Shown: positions 29,646 through 40,526 of the stretch, piece after piece
How the letters are laid out: each line of letters starts with the position of its first letter
How positions within the stretch are numbered: position 1 is the stretch's first letter
Source: Rhodococcus sp. ARC_M6
GTDB taxonomy: Bacteria; Actinomycetota; Actinomycetes; Mycobacteriales; Mycobacteriaceae
Assembly (NCBI RefSeq): GCF_022810305.1
Contig: NZ_JALGQH010000010.1
Location: 1 to 64,000 of the forward strand
Direction: 5' to 3'
DNA length: 64,000 nt
The notes under the pieces: generated by a model
Seen by the model: only the letters and a program-made list of their open reading frames with translations
What the model was told of the DNA's origin: nothing
Database searches by the model: none
Program-made: the position numbers and the translations under genes

Positions 29646-30602
29646 ATGATGGCGCGAGGCGGAAAGCGGCGGGGTTGTCTGATCCCGCTGCTGATCATTC
29701 TGGTGGTTGCTGCCGTCGTGATCGGCGGTTGGTACATCCTTGCCGGTCGCGTTCCGTCGCCGGTTCCGTTGCCTCCGGGCCCGGAGCAACCGTCGTCCCA
29801 GCCGGCCAGTTGTCCCGATGTCCAGGTGGTTGCCATTCCGGGCACGTGGGAATCCAGCGTCGCCGACGATCCGTACAACCCGACGGCTAATCCAGCATCG
29901 TTGATGCTCAATGTCACCAGGCCGTTGCAGGAGCAGTTCGATCCTTCACGTGCTGACGTCTACACCGTTCCGTACGTCGCGCAGTTCTCGAATCCGGTTG
30001 CGTTTCCGCCGGACGGACAGCAGTCGTACAACAACAGTCGGGCTGCGGGAACTGCTGCTACCAACGAGTTTCTGGTAAAGCGTCACGCTGAATGTCCGCT
30101 GACGAGCTATCTGCTGACCGGCTTTTCGCAAGGTGCGGTCATCGCCGGCGACGTTGCCGCCGGCATCGGCAACGGAACGGGCGCAGTGCCGGCAGATCTG
30201 GTTCTGGGCGTCGGACTGATTGCCGACGGCCGTCGTGATCCAGCCCATGGAATCACCGTTGGCCCCAGCGTTGCCGGAGTGGGGGCGGAACTGTCCTTGA
30301 ACGGGCTGAAGCTGCCGGGTCTCACGATGACGGGTGCCCGCGAGGGTGGGTTCGGCAAGCTCGATGATCGGACGTATCAGATCTGCGCGCCCAGCGACGG
30401 AATCTGTGACGCTCCGCCGGCAGCATTGAATCCGGGAAACCTGTTGACGTCCCTGCCTCGCCTGTTGGAGTACTACAACAATCCTGTGCATGCCCTGTAC
30501 AACTCTTTCGCAGTGGACCCGGACGGCACGACGGCCACTCAATGGATGGCACAGTGGGCGGCTGACAAGATAAATTCTGCGCCGACTCCGCCGCACAGTT
30601 GA
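29646..30602 (+). CDS. Cutinase-like envelope lipase/thioesterase (Rv3802c type)
   Basis: 318 residues. ATG follows the previous stop with no gap; a second ATG at 29649 is equally possible. A single N-terminal membrane segment (LIPLLIILVVAAVVIGGWYIL) exports or anchors it. The alpha/beta-hydrolase core of the cutinase family starts at CPDVQVVAIPGTWES. The nucleophile is Ser161 in LLTGFSQGAVIAGDV; the later Asp lies near DGICD and His in PVHALYNSF. The M. tuberculosis orthologue, between the mycolyltransferases and fadD32, is an essential phospholipase/thioesterase tied to mycolate regulation. The same position is kept here. Confidence 0.88.
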   Translation: MMARGGKRRGCLIPLLIILVVAAVVIGGWYILAGRVPSPVPLPPGPEQPSSQPASCPDVQVVAIPGTWESSVADDPYNPTANPASLMLNVTRPLQEQFDPSRADVYTVPYVAQFSNPVAFPPDGQQSYNNSRAAGTAATNEFLVKRHAECPLTSYLLTGFSQGAVIAGDVAAGIGNGTGAVPADLVLGVGLIADGRRDPAHGITVGPSVAGVGAELSLNGLKLPGLTMTGAREGGFGKLDDRTYQICAPSDGICDAPPAALNPGNLLTSLPRLLEYYNNPVHALYNSFAVDPDGTTATQWMAQWAADKINSAPTPPHS

Positions 30603-30715
30603 TGTCCGCAAGACTGGTCGCAGGTGAAATGCAGAAATGATCCGGCTTGTCCTCTAAAGTGCTGTGACGTAGGTGACTCACGAGTAGGTTCGATCTACCG
30701 GAGTTGTCCACCACT

Positions 30716-30736
30716 CACGTCTGTCTGCCAGACGTG
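30716..30736 (+). promoter_or_regulatory. Hairpin upstream of the small ORF before fadD32
   Basis: CACGTCTG (30716-30723) pairs with CAGACGTG (30729-30736) around TCTGC. No T-run follows, so it is more likely a leader structure or protein site than a terminator. Confidence 0.35.
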
Positions 30737-30763
30737 ACCCGCCCGATAGAGGAGAAGCGATAC

Positions 30764-30901
30764 ATGAGTTCCACCGACGGCCGCCCCGGCGCGCCGTACA
30801 TCCCGGTTCGCAGCTGGCTACTAGGTGGCCATGATCACAGCTCTCGATCGAGGTTTTCACGCTTCGCTGAGGTGGGTAGAGTGCACCGGCGATGCGGATG
30901 A
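30764..30901 (+). CDS. Possible 45-residue leader ORF upstream of fadD32
   Basis: ATG 30764 is preceded by GAGGAG 9 nt upstream, a strong ribosome site. The frame runs 45 codons (MSSTDGRPGAPYIPVRSW...) to TGA. The product is basic and matches no family I recognise. The region is the 463-bp gap between the lipase and fadD32, which also holds a hairpin at 30716-30736 and a possible -10 (TAACAT near 30912). It could be a regulatory leader peptide or chance. No codon-usage evidence can settle so short a frame. Confidence 0.3.
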   Translation: MSSTDGRPGAPYIPVRSWLLGGHDHSSRSRFSRFAEVGRVHRRCG

Positions 30902-31065
30902 TGCGGATCTGTAACATATCGATGGTTTGGGATCGATGAAGTGATTTAGGTGAGTTGCGCACGCAGCGCGATTGGTTTGATCGAAGATATACCCGAGAGA
31001 GCGAAGGAAGTCTGGGGCGCAAGCATGACCAAATATGCTTGTGTGATCGCTTCGGAGGAGATGGA

Positions 31066-32955
31066 ATGAACGCGCTGTTCGATGGTTTTCTCGACGAGAA
31101 GGGCCGGATCCGCCTTAAAGAAGGCTTTACTCTGGTCGATTATGTCGAGCAACACTCGCGTGTCAACGCGGACGAGCTTGCGTACCGCTACATCGACTAC
31201 TCACGTGAGCGTGACGGCGAAGCGCAAGAACTGACGTGGCACCAGTTCGGTGTACGTCTGCGCGCTGTTGCCGCGCGTCTGCAGCAGGTCACCAAGCGCG
31301 GCGACCGAGTGGCGATTCTGGCACCCCAGGGCCTCGACTACGTAGTCTCGTTCTTCGCGGCCATCCAGGCCGGTTCCATCGCCGTTCCGCTCTTTGATCC
31401 CGACGAGCCTGGTCACTCCGATCGGCTGCACGCAGTCCTCGGTGACTGCAAGCCGACGGCCATCCTGACGGCCGCTTCGTCGGCTGCCGGTGTCCGGGCG
31501 CTCTTCCGTTCGCTGCCGGCTGCCGAACGTCCCCGCATCATCGCCGTCGACGCCATTCCCGACACCGTCGGTGAAACGTGGGTTCGCCCCGACATCGGTT
31601 TCGACGACATCGCTTACCTGCAGTACACGTCGGGTTCGACGCGAGTTCCCGCCGGTGTGGAGATCACGCACCGCGCTGTCGGAACCAATGCCCTGCAGAT
31701 GGTCGACTCCATCGAACTCACCGAGGATTCACGCGGCGTCACCTGGCTGCCCCTGTTCCACGACATGGGTCTGCTCACGGTCATCCTGCCTGCGTTCGGT
31801 GGCAAGTACATCACCATCATGAGCCCGCGCGCCTTCGTTCAGCGGCCTTACCGCTGGATCAAGGAACTCGCGGCTGCCAAGGACGGTGCCGGCACGTTCG
31901 CCGCCGCTCCCAACTTCGCTTTCGAGCATGCTGCTGCGCGCGGTCTGCCCAAGGACGGCGAAGAGCTGGACCTGAGCAACGTCATCGGTCTGATCAACGG
32001 CAGTGAGCCGGTCACGACGTCGTCGATGCGCAAGTTCAACGAAGCCTTCGGGCCCTACGGTCTGCCCAAGACAGCGATCAAGCCGTCGTACGGAATGGCC
32101 GAGGCGACGCTGTTCGTGTCCTCGACCAAGCATTCCGACGAGGCCAAGGTCATCTACGTCGACCGTGCCGAGCTCAACAAGGGCCGCATGGTCATCGTGG
32201 ATCAGCACGCAGAAAATGCGATCGCTCAGGTGTCGTGTGGGTACGTCTCGCGTAGTCAGTGGGCTGCCATTGTCGATCCCGAAACTGCGACCGAGGTTCT
32301 CGACAACCACGTCGGCGAGATCTGGTTGCACGGCGAGAACATCGGCGTCGGCTACTGGGGACGTCCCGACGAGACCGCCGAGACCTTCCACAACAAGCTG
32401 ACCAACCGTCTGCCTGAAGACAGTCACACCGAAGACCTGCCGATGGACGCCAACTGGATGCGTACCGGCGACTTCGGCGTCTACGTCGACGGCGAGCTGT
32501 ACATCACCGGACGTGTCAAGGATCTGGTGATCGTCGACGGCCGCAATCACTACCCGCAGGACATCGAGGTTTCCGCGCAGGAAGCAAGCCCGGCTCTGCG
32601 TCCGGGATTTGTCGCCGCATTCGCCGTTCCGGCCAACCAGTTGCCGCCCGTCGTGTTCGCGAACTCCCATTCGGGCCTTACGTTCGACGACGACGACGCC
32701 TCTGAGCAGTTGGTCATCGTCGCGGAACGTGCGCCGGGTGCCGGTAAGGCTGATCCGCAGCCGATCGCCGATACCGTCCGGGCCGCAATTGCGTCTCGTC
32801 ACGGTGTGACGGCACGCGACATTCTGTTGGTTCCGGCTGGTTCCATTCCCCGTACGTCCAGCGGCAAGATCGCTCGGCGTGCGTGCAAGGCAAGCTACAT
32901 CGAGGGAACGCTGCGTGGTGGCTATCAGCAATCTGCATTCCCCGATAGCGTTTGA
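31066..32955 (+). CDS. fadD32: Long-chain fatty acyl-AMP ligase FadD32
   Basis: 629 residues from ATG 31066, which has GGAGGAG 5 nt upstream; the frame open from 30955 is ignored. ANL-superfamily motifs: [16 protein letters not shown] (P-loop, residues 187-202), LPLFHDMGL, the FAAL insertion region and [37 protein letters not shown]. The C-terminal Lys is in [12 protein letters not shown]. It activates the meromycolic acid as acyl-AMP and loads it onto the N-terminal carrier domain of Pks13, the next gene 37 bp downstream. First gene of the mycolate condensation operon. Confidence 0.95.
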   Translation: MNALFDGFLDEKGRIRLKEGFTLVDYVEQHSRVNADELAYRYIDYSRERDGEAQELTWHQFGVRLRAVAARLQQVTKRGDRVAILAPQGLDYVVSFFAAIQAGSIAVPLFDPDEPGHSDRLHAVLGDCKPTAILTAASSAAGVRALFRSLPAAERPRIIAVDAIPDTVGETWVRPDIGFDDIAYLQYTSGSTRVPAGVEITHRAVGTNALQMVDSIELTEDSRGVTWLPLFHDMGLLTVILPAFGGKYITIMSPRAFVQRPYRWIKELAAAKDGAGTFAAAPNFAFEHAAARGLPKDGEELDLSNVIGLINGSEPVTTSSMRKFNEAFGPYGLPKTAIKPSYGMAEATLFVSSTKHSDEAKVIYVDRAELNKGRMVIVDQHAENAIAQVSCGYVSRSQWAAIVDPETATEVLDNHVGEIWLHGENIGVGYWGRPDETAETFHNKLTNRLPEDSHTEDLPMDANWMRTGDFGVYVDGELYITGRVKDLVIVDGRNHYPQDIEVSAQEASPALRPGFVAAFAVPANQLPPVVFANSHSGLTFDDDDASEQLVIVAERAPGAGKADPQPIADTVRAAIASRHGVTARDILLVPAGSIPRTSSGKIARRACKASYIEGTLRGGYQQSAFPDSV

Positions 32956-32992
32956 GGAACATCCCCTTCATGATCGGTAGCTTGGTGAGTTG

Positions 32993-35900
32993 ATGGTTGA
33001 ACAAGATGGTACGCAGGGCAATACAGTCGACTCCAGCGTGAACGGCGTCGACATGAGCGTTTCGCAGTTGCGTGAGTGGCTGCGAAACTGGATTGCCAAC
33101 GCGACGGGTCAGCCCGTGGCATTGATCACCGACGATCGGCCGATGGAAGAGTTCGGGCTCGCATCTCGCGATGCGGTTGCCTTGAGCGGCGACATCGAAG
33201 ATCTGCTCGGCATCACGCTGACCGCGACGGTTGCGTATCAACATCCGACCATCGCCTCGCTGGCTACCCGGATCATCGAGGGCGAGCCCGAAGCACCCGA
33301 AGAGACCATTGACGCGTCGTACTACGCGTCAGGTGCCGCGACGGATGCTCACGACATCGCAATCGTCGGCATGTCGACGCGTTTCCCCGGCGCCGGGCAC
33401 ACCCCCTCGGATATGTGGGACATGCTCGCTGCGGGCCGCGACGGCATCAGCGACCTGCCTGAGGATCGTTGGGTCGAGTTCATGTCCGATCCCGCCATCA
33501 AGGCGGCGATCGAGAAGGCTCACACCAAGGGCGGTTACCTCGACGACGTCAAGGGATTCGACGCGGAGTTCTTCGCGATGTCTCCGCTCGAGGTTGTCAA
33601 CGTCGATCCGCAGCAACGTCTCGCTCTCGAATTGGCTTGGGAAGCGCTCGAGCACGCGCGCATCCCCGCCAGCGGGCTCAAAGGCAAGCAGGTCGGTGTC
33701 TTCATCGGCAGTTCCGCCAACGATTACCAGCTGCTCGCTGTCAGCGATCCGAATGCGCATCCGTACGCATTGACCGGTACGTCGACGGCTGTCATCGCGA
33801 ACCGGGTCTCGTATTTCTTCGATTTCCGCGGACCGTCCATTGCCCTGGACACCGCGTGCTCGTCTTCGCTGGTCGCGGTGCACGAGGCAGTGCGCTCGCT
33901 GCGTAGCGGCGACTCCGATATCGCTCTTGCCGGTGGTATCAACATGCTGCTGGCTCCGGCCGGAACCCTCGCTTTCGATCAGATCGGCATGCTCGCACCC
34001 GACGGCAAACTGCGCGCGTTCTCGGCTGAGGCCGAGGGCATCGTGCGTTCCGAAGGTGGCGGACTGGTTGCGCTCAAGCGGGTGGAGGACGCCGAGCGTG
34101 ACGGCGATTCCATCCTTGCGGTGATCGCCGGAACAGCCATCAACCAGGACGGCCGCTCCAACGGTCTCCTCGCTCCCAACCCCGATGCTCAGGCCGACGT
34201 GTTGCGCTTCGCGTACCGCGACGCCGGCATCCTGCCGAGCACCGTCGACTACATCGAGGCGCACGGCACGGGCACCGATCTCGGGGATCCCATCGAGGCC
34301 GACGCTCTCAGTCGCGTAGTAGGTCGAGGTCGCGACGACGACAAGCCTGCACTGCTCGGTAGCGCAAAAACCAACTTCGGACACCTCGAGGCCGCAGCCG
34401 GTGCTGCCGGTCTGATCAAGGTCGTCCTGGCGATGCAGGAAAACAAGATTCCCGCGACGCTCAACTACCTGGGTCCCAACCCGCACATCGATTTCGACAA
34501 GGCTCACCTTCAGGTGACGTCGGAGACGACGGACTGGCCGCGGTACACCGGCAAGGCTGTTGCGGGTGTTTCCGGATTCGGTTTCGGTGGAACCAATGCG
34601 CACGTCGTTGTTCGTGAGTATGTGCCGGCCACTGCCGATGCTGATCTGGACGTGGAGACAGAAGCTGCCGGTGTTCTCGCCGAGGCAGCGGAGTCGATGG
34701 GTGTTCCCACCGCGGAGCAGGCCGTGGTGTTGGCAGTATCGGGCGCACTGCCGTCGCGTCGTCGCCGCGCCGCCGCTGATCTGGCCGACTGGCTCGAAAC
34801 CGAAGCCGGCAGCATGACGCCGCTTACCGATGTTGCGCGCACACTCTCGCGTCGCAACCACGGTCGTTCGCGTGCTGCCGTTGTAGCCACGACTCGTTCC
34901 GAGGCAATCAGCGCATTGCGCGCTGTTGCTGCCGGAAAGCCTGCTCCCGGAGTGTTTTCGGCTGATTCGCCGTCGCCCAAGGGTGCTGTGTGGGTGTTCT
35001 CGGGCTTTGGCTCGCAGCACCGCAAGATGGCCAAGCAGCTGTACACGGAGAACTCGGTGTTCAGGGCAGCCGTCGACGAGGTCGACGCGCTGATCGTGCA
35101 CGAAGCCGGGTATTCGGTGGCCGAGATGTTCCTCGACGATGCTCTCGAGTACAACGTCGAAACCGCTCAGGTCGCTATCTTCACCATCCAGATCGGCTTG
35201 GCCGCGCTGCTGCGTCATCACGGCGCCGACGCCGAAGCGGTTGTTCCCCACTCGATGGGCGAGGCTGCCGCGGCTTACATTTCAGGCGGCTTGAACCTCG
35301 AAGATGCTGTGCGCGTTATCTGTTCGCGTTCACGTCTGATGGGCGAGGCCGAGAGCGGTCTCGTTGGTGACGACATCCGTCTGATGGCTCTGCTCGAGTA
35401 CAGCGCAACCGAGATCGAAGCGCTGCTGCCCACCTACCCCAAGCTCGAGGTCTGCGTCTACGCAGCTCCGACGCACACGGTGATCGGTGGACCGCAGCCC
35501 GACATCGAGGCGATCGTTGCCGCAGCCGAGGCCGACGGGAAGATGGCTCGCGTCCTGCAGACCAAGGGTGCAAGCCATACGTCGCAGGTTGATCCGCTGC
35601 TCGGTGAGCTCGCTGCCGAATTGGCCGGTCTCGAAGCATCGACGCTGAAGCTGGGTGTCTACTCGTCCGTCGACAAGGAAACCTTCTACCGGGCCGGCCA
35701 CGAGCCGATCCATCAAGAGGCGTACTGGGTCAAGGGCCTGCGCCACAGCGTGTACTTCACCAACGCTGTACGGCTCGCAGTTGCCAACGGGCACACCACG
35801 TTTGTGGAGCTTGCCCCCAATCCGGTGACGTTGATGTCGGTGGCTGCGACGGCATTCGATGCCGGTCTCCACGACATGGCGCTCATCCAGACGCTCAAGC

Positions 35901-37963
35901 GTAAAGAAGACGAATCTGCCGGCGTTCTGGCGGCTTTGGCTCAGCTCTACGTGCACGGCCATGCCGTGAATCTCGAATCCCTGCTTCCGGCAGGCGAATT
36001 TGCAGTCCTGCCACGCACTGCTTTCCTGCGCAAGCCGTACTGGCTGGACATTCGTGTCAGTGCCGGTGGGGCGTCCCGCGTTCCGGGTTCGCACGTTGCA
36101 CTGCCTGACGGCCGCCACGTCTGGGAGGTCGACGCTGCAGTTGCCGGTGATCTGAATGCTCTCGTGACTGCCGCTGCCGCGCAGGTGCTTTCGGACGTAA
36201 CGCTTACCGCAGCTGTTCCGCAGGGCGATATCGCTGCTGCCGCAACGTTGACCACAACACTCAACCCGCATCCCGGTGGTGCGTCGTTGCAGGTGCATGC
36301 ACGTGAAGGTGGCAACTTCCGGTTGCTGCTCGACGCCGTCGTCACCGCGGGTGAGGCTTTGCCGGAACTCGTTGTTGCCGCACCGGTTCGGTCCACGGGC
36401 ACGATGGAAGCCCTGACCGAGGTCGTCGAAGACGCCGGTGACAAGTGGGACCCCAACGGTTCGCAGAGTATCGACGATCGCCTCAAGATCGTTGTCGCCG
36501 AATCGATGGGTTACTCGCCGGAGGATCTGCCGGCCGAGGTTCCGCTCATCGAACTGGGCTTGGACTCGCTGATGGCGATGCGTATCAAGAACCGCGTCGA
36601 GTACGAGTTCGACATTCCGCAGTTGCAGTTGCAGGCCGTCAAGGATGCAAGCCTGCTCGAGGTCAACAAGTACCTGCGCTACGCGATCGAGAACCGCGAA
36701 GAAGTTCAGGAGATGGCGGACAAGCAGGCGGCCGAGAAGTTGGCGGCGGATGCTGCTGACGACGAGGCAGTGACAGTGGAACCGGTGGTGGAGATGCCTG
36801 TTCCGGTTGCTGCTGCTCCTACGGTTCCGGTCCCGTCTGATCCGTCTCGTGCGGGAACTGCGGACGACGCCGGATCCGACGTTCCGCCGCGAGATGCGGC
36901 CGAGCGCTTGACGTTTGCGACGTGGGCCGTAGTCACCGGCGCATCGGCCAAGGGCATCTTCAACACCTTGCCCGCTGTCGACGACGAGACGGCCGAGAAG
37001 TTGTCGGTTCGACTCTCCGAGCGGGCCGACGGCGAAGTCACTGCCGACGACGTGCGCAATTCCACGACCATCGAGGAACTTGCGGACATCGTCCGTCAGT
37101 ACCTCGAGGACGACGGCAAGATCGACGGCGTCATGCGTATCTTGCGTGCTCGCCCCGAAGGTTCCACTGCGGTACCGGTATTCGTATTCCATTCGGCCGG
37201 TGGGTCGACGGTGACGTACGAGCCGCTGCTCAAGCGTCTGCCGGCCGACACTCCGATGTACGGATTCGAGCGCATCGAGGGTCCGATCGAGAAGCGTGCC
37301 GCAGAGTACGTTCCACTACTGCGCGAAATTCAGGGTGACGGCCCGTACGTGCTGTACGGCTGGTCGCTCGGTGGAGTGCTGTCCTACGCGGTAGCGAACA
37401 TCCTGCGTGAGCAGGGCGCCGACGTGAGGGTTGTCGGCATGCTCGACACCGTCATGGCCGGCGTGGACGTCCCCAACACCGCAGAAGAGCGCCGCAAGCG
37501 CTGGGAGCGGTACGGAGCCTTCGCGAAGCGCACCTATAACCTGGATGTTCCACTGCCGGTGGATATTCTGGCCGAGATCGAATCCGATGAAGATCAGATT
37601 CAGTTCCTCATGGACATGATCAAGATGAGCGGCGTCAAGATTCCCGGCGGCATCATCGAGCATCAGCGCACGTCGTGGTTGGACAACCGTGCCATCCAGA
37701 CTGCCGATTTCAAGAACTACGACGGCGACGTCGTGATCTACATGGCTGACAAATACCACGATGAACTCATCTCGCTCGAGCCTGCGTTCAAAACGCGTAA
37801 GGCAGACGGCGGTTGGGGCAGCTACGTGAAGAACCTCGAGGTCGTCTACATCGGCGGGGACCACCTGCAGATCGTCGACGAGCCGTACATCGCGAAGGTC
37901 GCGGCAGACCTCACCAAAAAGCTGGCCCAGATCGAGACAGCGGAAACCGGAGTTCAGAAGTGA
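32993..37963 (+). CDS. pks13: Mycolic acid condensing polyketide synthase Pks13
   Basis: 1656 residues from ATG 32993. Domains: N-terminal carrier (~25-95, Ser58 in FGLASRDAV); ketosynthase (~115-540, Cys289 in DTACSSS, His424 in EAHGTGTD, His464 in TNFGHLEA); acyltransferase (~660-960, Ser754 in VPHSMGEAA); C-terminal carrier (~1155-1230, Ser1192 in LGLDSLMAM); linker with two Ala/Pro-rich stretches; thioesterase (~1375-1650, Ser1458 in YGWSLGG, His1624 in GGDHLQ). No reductive domains. This ACP-KS-AT-ACP-TE order is that of Pks13, which joins the meromycoloyl chain to carboxyacyl-CoA and passes the beta-ketoester to trehalose. Slightly shorter than the 1733-residue M. tuberculosis protein. 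Confidence 0.96.
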   Translation: MVEQDGTQGNTVDSSVNGVDMSVSQLREWLRNWIANATGQPVALITDDRPMEEFGLASRDAVALSGDIEDLLGITLTATVAYQHPTIASLATRIIEGEPEAPEETIDASYYASGAATDAHDIAIVGMSTRFPGAGHTPSDMWDMLAAGRDGISDLPEDRWVEFMSDPAIKAAIEKAHTKGGYLDDVKGFDAEFFAMSPLEVVNVDPQQRLALELAWEALEHARIPASGLKGKQVGVFIGSSANDYQLLAVSDPNAHPYALTGTSTAVIANRVSYFFDFRGPSIALDTACSSSLVAVHEAVRSLRSGDSDIALAGGINMLLAPAGTLAFDQIGMLAPDGKLRAFSAEAEGIVRSEGGGLVALKRVEDAERDGDSILAVIAGTAINQDGRSNGLLAPNPDAQADVLRFAYRDAGILPSTVDYIEAHGTGTDLGDPIEADALSRVVGRGRDDDKPALLGSAKTNFGHLEAAAGAAGLIKVVLAMQENKIPATLNYLGPNPHIDFDKAHLQVTSETTDWPRYTGKAVAGVSGFGFGGTNAHVVVREYVPATADADLDVETEAAGVLAEAAESMGVPTAEQAVVLAVSGALPSRRRRAAADLADWLETEAGSMTPLTDVARTLSRRNHGRSRAAVVATTRSEAISALRAVAAGKPAPGVFSADSPSPKGAVWVFSGFGSQHRKMAKQLYTENSVFRAAVDEVDALIVHEAGYSVAEMFLDDALEYNVETAQVAIFTIQIGLAALLRHHGADAEAVVPHSMGEAAAAYISGGLNLEDAVRVICSRSRLMGEAESGLVGDDIRLMALLEYSATEIEALLPTYPKLEVCVYAAPTHTVIGGPQPDIEAIVAAAEADGKMARVLQTKGASHTSQVDPLLGELAAELAGLEASTLKLGVYSSVDKETFYRAGHEPIHQEAYWVKGLRHSVYFTNAVRLAVANGHTTFVELAPNPVTLMSVAATAFDAGLHDMALIQTLKRKEDESAGVLAALAQLYVHGHAVNLESLLPAGEFAVLPRTAFLRKPYWLDIRVSAGGASRVPGSHVALPDGRHVWEVDAAVAGDLNALVTAAAAQVLSDVTLTAAVPQGDIAAAATLTTTLNPHPGGASLQVHAREGGNFRLLLDAVVTAGEALPELVVAAPVRSTGTMEALTEVVEDAGDKWDPNGSQSIDDRLKIVVAESMGYSPEDLPAEVPLIELGLDSLMAMRIKNRVEYEFDIPQLQLQAVKDASLLEVNKYLRYAIENREEVQEMADKQAAEKLAADAADDEAVTVEPVVEMPVPVAAAPTVPVPSDPSRAGTADDAGSDVPPRDAAERLTFATWAVVTGASAKGIFNTLPAVDDETAEKLSVRLSERADGEVTADDVRNSTTIEELADIVRQYLEDDGKIDGVMRILRARPEGSTAVPVFVFHSAGGSTVTYEPLLKRLPADTPMYGFERIEGPIEKRAAEYVPLLREIQGDGPYVLYGWSLGGVLSYAVANILREQGADVRVVGMLDTVMAGVDVPNTAEERRKRWERYGAFAKRTYNLDVPLPVDILAEIESDEDQIQFLMDMIKMSGVKIPGGIIEHQRTSWLDNRAIQTADFKNYDGDVVIYMADKYHDELISLEPAFKTRKADGGWGSYVKNLEVVYIGGDHLQIVDEPYIAKVAADLTKKLAQIETAETGVQK

Positions 37964-39501
37964 CGACGACCACCGCGGAGAAGCTAGCTGAACTCCGCGA
38001 AAAGTTGGAAAAGGCAAAGGAACCCGGCTCGGCACGGGCCATTGCCAAGCGTGACGCCGCCGGCCACAGCACGCCGCGCCAGCGCATCGACATGCTGCTC
38101 GATCCGGGCAGTTTCATCGAGATCGGCGCACTGGTCAAGATGGCGGGCGAAGGCAACCCGTACAGCGACGGCGTCATGACCGGCCACGGAACCGTCGACG
38201 GGCGTCCCGTCGCCGTGTTCGCACACGATCAGACCGTGTTCGGCGGTGCTGCAGGCGAGATGTTCGGCCGTAAGGTCGCGGCCGTCAACGACTTTGCGCT
38301 CAAGGTGGGTTGCCCGGTCGTCGGCATCAACGATTCCGGTGGAGCTCGAATCCAGGACGCGGTCTCCTCGCTGGCGTGGTACGCCAACATGGGTTCGCGC
38401 CAGGAGCCTTTGTCGGGACTGTGCCCTCAGATCTCGGTGATTCTCGGCAAGTGTGCCGGCGGAGCGGTGTACGCGCCGATCAACACCGACGTCGTGGTCG
38501 CCACCGAAGAGTCCTACATGTTTGTGACGGGTCCCGACGTCATCAAGTCGGTGACCGGCGAAGAGGTCAGCCTCGACGACCTCGGTGGTGCTCGTAAGCA
38601 GGCCGAATACGGAAACATCCATCACGTCGCTCCCGACGAGAAGGCTGCTTTCGACTGGGTGCGCGAGTACTTGAGCTTCATGCCTTCCTCCTGCCAGGAG
38701 AAGGCTCCCGCGATCAATCCGGGTCTCGAACCCGAGATGACCGAGTCGGACCTCGAGCTAGACGCGTTCATGCCGGACGCCGACAATGCCGGTTACGACA
38801 TGCACGACATCATTTTGCGGATCTTCGACGACGGCACCTTCCATGAAATCGGTGCCCAGGTCGCGCACAACATCATCACCGGGTTCTCCCGCGTCGACGG
38901 ACTGCCCGTCGGCGTTGTGGCAAACCAGCCCACGTACCTCAGTGGCGCACTTGATGCGGCCAGTTCCGACAAGGCTGCGCACTTCGTTCGACTGTGCGAC
39001 GCGTTCAACATTCCGCTCGTCTTCGTTGTCGACACGCCGGGCTTCCTGCCGGGCGTCGAGCAGGAAAAGGTCGGCGTCATCAAGCGTGGCGGTCGCTTCC
39101 TCTTCTCGTACATCGAGGCCACCGTGCCCAAGGTGACTGTGGTGGTACGTAAGTCGTACGGCGGCGGCTACGCCGTTATGGGCTGCAAGCAGCTCGGCGC
39201 CGACATCAACTTGGCCTGGCCCACCGCTCGCATCGCCGTGATGGGTGCCGAAGGAGCCGTCAACATCATGGGCCGGCGTCAGTTGGCCGAGGCCGGCGAG
39301 AACGCGCCCGCAGTCCGCGCGCAGTTGATCAACTTCTACAACGAGTTTGTCGCGACGCCGTACATCGCTGCTGAGCGTGGATACATCGATGCGGTGATCG
39401 CTCCGTCGGAGACTCGCCTCCAGATCCGCAAGGCTCTGAAGTTGCTGAAGGACAAGGCGGTTTACAAGAACCCGCGTAAGCACAACTTGGTCCCGCTGTA
39501 A
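37960..39501 (+). CDS. accD4: Acyl-CoA carboxylase carboxyltransferase subunit AccD4
   Basis: 513 residues. GTG overlaps the pks13 stop (GTGA). Two crotonase-like halves. The N-terminal half shows [31 protein letters not shown] and [10 protein letters not shown]. The C-terminal half shows [31 protein letters not shown] and [17 protein letters not shown]. It works with a biotinylated alpha subunit encoded elsewhere to carboxylate long-chain acyl-CoA, giving the extender that Pks13 condenses. The name rests on gene order and family. Transcription ends at the hairpin 39524-39556. Confidence 0.94.
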   Translation: MTTTTAEKLAELREKLEKAKEPGSARAIAKRDAAGHSTPRQRIDMLLDPGSFIEIGALVKMAGEGNPYSDGVMTGHGTVDGRPVAVFAHDQTVFGGAAGEMFGRKVAAVNDFALKVGCPVVGINDSGGARIQDAVSSLAWYANMGSRQEPLSGLCPQISVILGKCAGGAVYAPINTDVVVATEESYMFVTGPDVIKSVTGEEVSLDDLGGARKQAEYGNIHHVAPDEKAAFDWVREYLSFMPSSCQEKAPAINPGLEPEMTESDLELDAFMPDADNAGYDMHDIILRIFDDGTFHEIGAQVAHNIITGFSRVDGLPVGVVANQPTYLSGALDAASSDKAAHFVRLCDAFNIPLVFVVDTPGFLPGVEQEKVGVIKRGGRFLFSYIEATVPKVTVVVRKSYGGGYAVMGCKQLGADINLAWPTARIAVMGAEGAVNIMGRRQLAEAGENAPAVRAQLINFYNEFVATPYIAAERGYIDAVIAPSETRLQIRKALKLLKDKAVYKNPRKHNLVPL

Positions 39502-39523
39502 CTGTCATTTAGTTGCTTTGCTC

Positions 39524-39556
39524 CGGTCAGCCGCTCAGGGATTGAGCGGCTGACCG
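39524..39556. terminator. Hairpin shared by accD4 and the convergent lysR gene
   Basis: A perfect 14-bp stem (39524-39537 with 39543-39556) closes a 5-nt loop. It begins 22 bp past the accD4 stop and overlaps the last codons and the stop (39535-39537) of the LysR gene. Confidence 0.8.
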
Positions 39557-40452
39557 TCGAGTGCGTCGAACTGGCGGCGCAGCGCTTCGATTGCTGCCCG
39601 CACAGCCGGTCGATCACTGTCGGTTCGCCAGGCCAGGTAGATGCTGCGTCCCAATGGCGGGATCGTGTCGAGCATTCGGACGGCTTCTGGCGGTACAACT
39701 CTCGCAAGCCGTGGAATCAGCGCGACGGCAAGTCCTTGGGCGACAAACTCTACTTGCGCGGGAAATTCGGCCACCTCGTATTCGATGCGAGGATCGAACC
39801 CTTGAGCGCGCAGCATTCTCACGGTGAAGGCGTGGAAGTCCGTGCCCGGCGTCCAGGTGGCCCAGGCTTGATCGGACAGGTCTCTGAGTGCGACGATCTT
39901 GTTGTCGGCCAATGGATGTGACGCGGGAAGTGCGACGACCGCCACATCGTCGTGTACGGGGATGAACGAGATCTCGTCGGGCAGTTCGACGGGAGCAGTA
40001 CTCCAACTGTCCACTACTACGATGTCCAGGTCGCGGCGAATCAGGGCCGGCAGGAGTTCTTCGGATTCGCCTTCGTGGAACGTGATCTCGAGCCGGGGAT
40101 GATTTTGTTTGATCTCGGCGATTGCTCGCGGCAGCACAGTTCGACTGGGGGACACCAATGCGCCGACGCGTAGTCGACCCGTCACTTCGCTCTGCAGCGA
40201 GGCGATTTCGGCTTCGGCCTGGGCGAGTACCGAGAGGACCTCACCGGTTCGGCGGGCGAGCACCCATCCTGCTTCCGTGAGACGCACACCGCGGCCTTGG
40301 GGTGCGAGTAGTGGCACTCCGACCTCGCGTTCGAGCTTGTTCAACTGCTGAGAAATGCCCGAAGGGGTGACGTGCAGGGCACGGGCGGCAGCAGCGACTG
40401 ATCCGGTCTCCGCGACTGCATGCAGCGCGCGTAGTCTTTCGAGATTGAACAC
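39535..40452 (-). CDS. LysR-family transcriptional regulator
   Basis: 305 residues, GTG start. The N-terminal winged helix reads LERLRALHAVAETGSVAAAARALHVTPSGISQQLNKLEREVGVPLLAPQGRGVRLTEAG. The periplasmic-binding-like effector domain follows (LRVGALVSPSRTVLPRAIAEI...). Divergent from an EamA transporter 74 bp away. Genes arranged this way usually form a regulator-exporter pair. The palindrome at 40452-40468 covers its own -10 and start codon, which suggests autorepression. Effector unknown. Confidence 0.87.
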   Translation of the reverse strand: MFNLERLRALHAVAETGSVAAAARALHVTPSGISQQLNKLEREVGVPLLAPQGRGVRLTEAGWVLARRTGEVLSVLAQAEAEIASLQSEVTGRLRVGALVSPSRTVLPRAIAEIKQNHPRLEITFHEGESEELLPALIRRDLDIVVVDSWSTAPVELPDEISFIPVHDDVAVVALPASHPLADNKIVALRDLSDQAWATWTPGTDFHAFTVRMLRAQGFDPRIEYEVAEFPAQVEFVAQGLAVALIPRLARVVPPEAVRMLDTIPPLGRSIYLAWRTDSDRPAVRAAIEALRRQFDALDGQPLNP

Positions 40453-40468
40453 AGTAGCAATGCTACTG
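40452..40468. promoter_or_regulatory. Palindromic operator over the lysR start
   Basis: CAGTAGCAATGCTACTG is a perfect inverted repeat with a single central base. It covers TAGCAT (minus strand, 40460-40465), which lies 7 nt before the GTG of lysR and serves as a likely leaderless -10. GAATATTC at 40481-40488 and TAGTTAGCAA near 40500 may be further contacts toward the EamA promoter. Confidence 0.55.
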
Positions 40469-40526
40469 AATAATCGGTGTGAATATTCGCTTGTGCTGAA
40501 TAGTTAGCAATAGGAACATTGTCGTA

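Noticed and set aside
33329-37192. Two long minus-strand open frames antisense to pks13
   Set aside because: Arg/Gly-rich without motifs; pks13 has every catalytic residue on the other strand.
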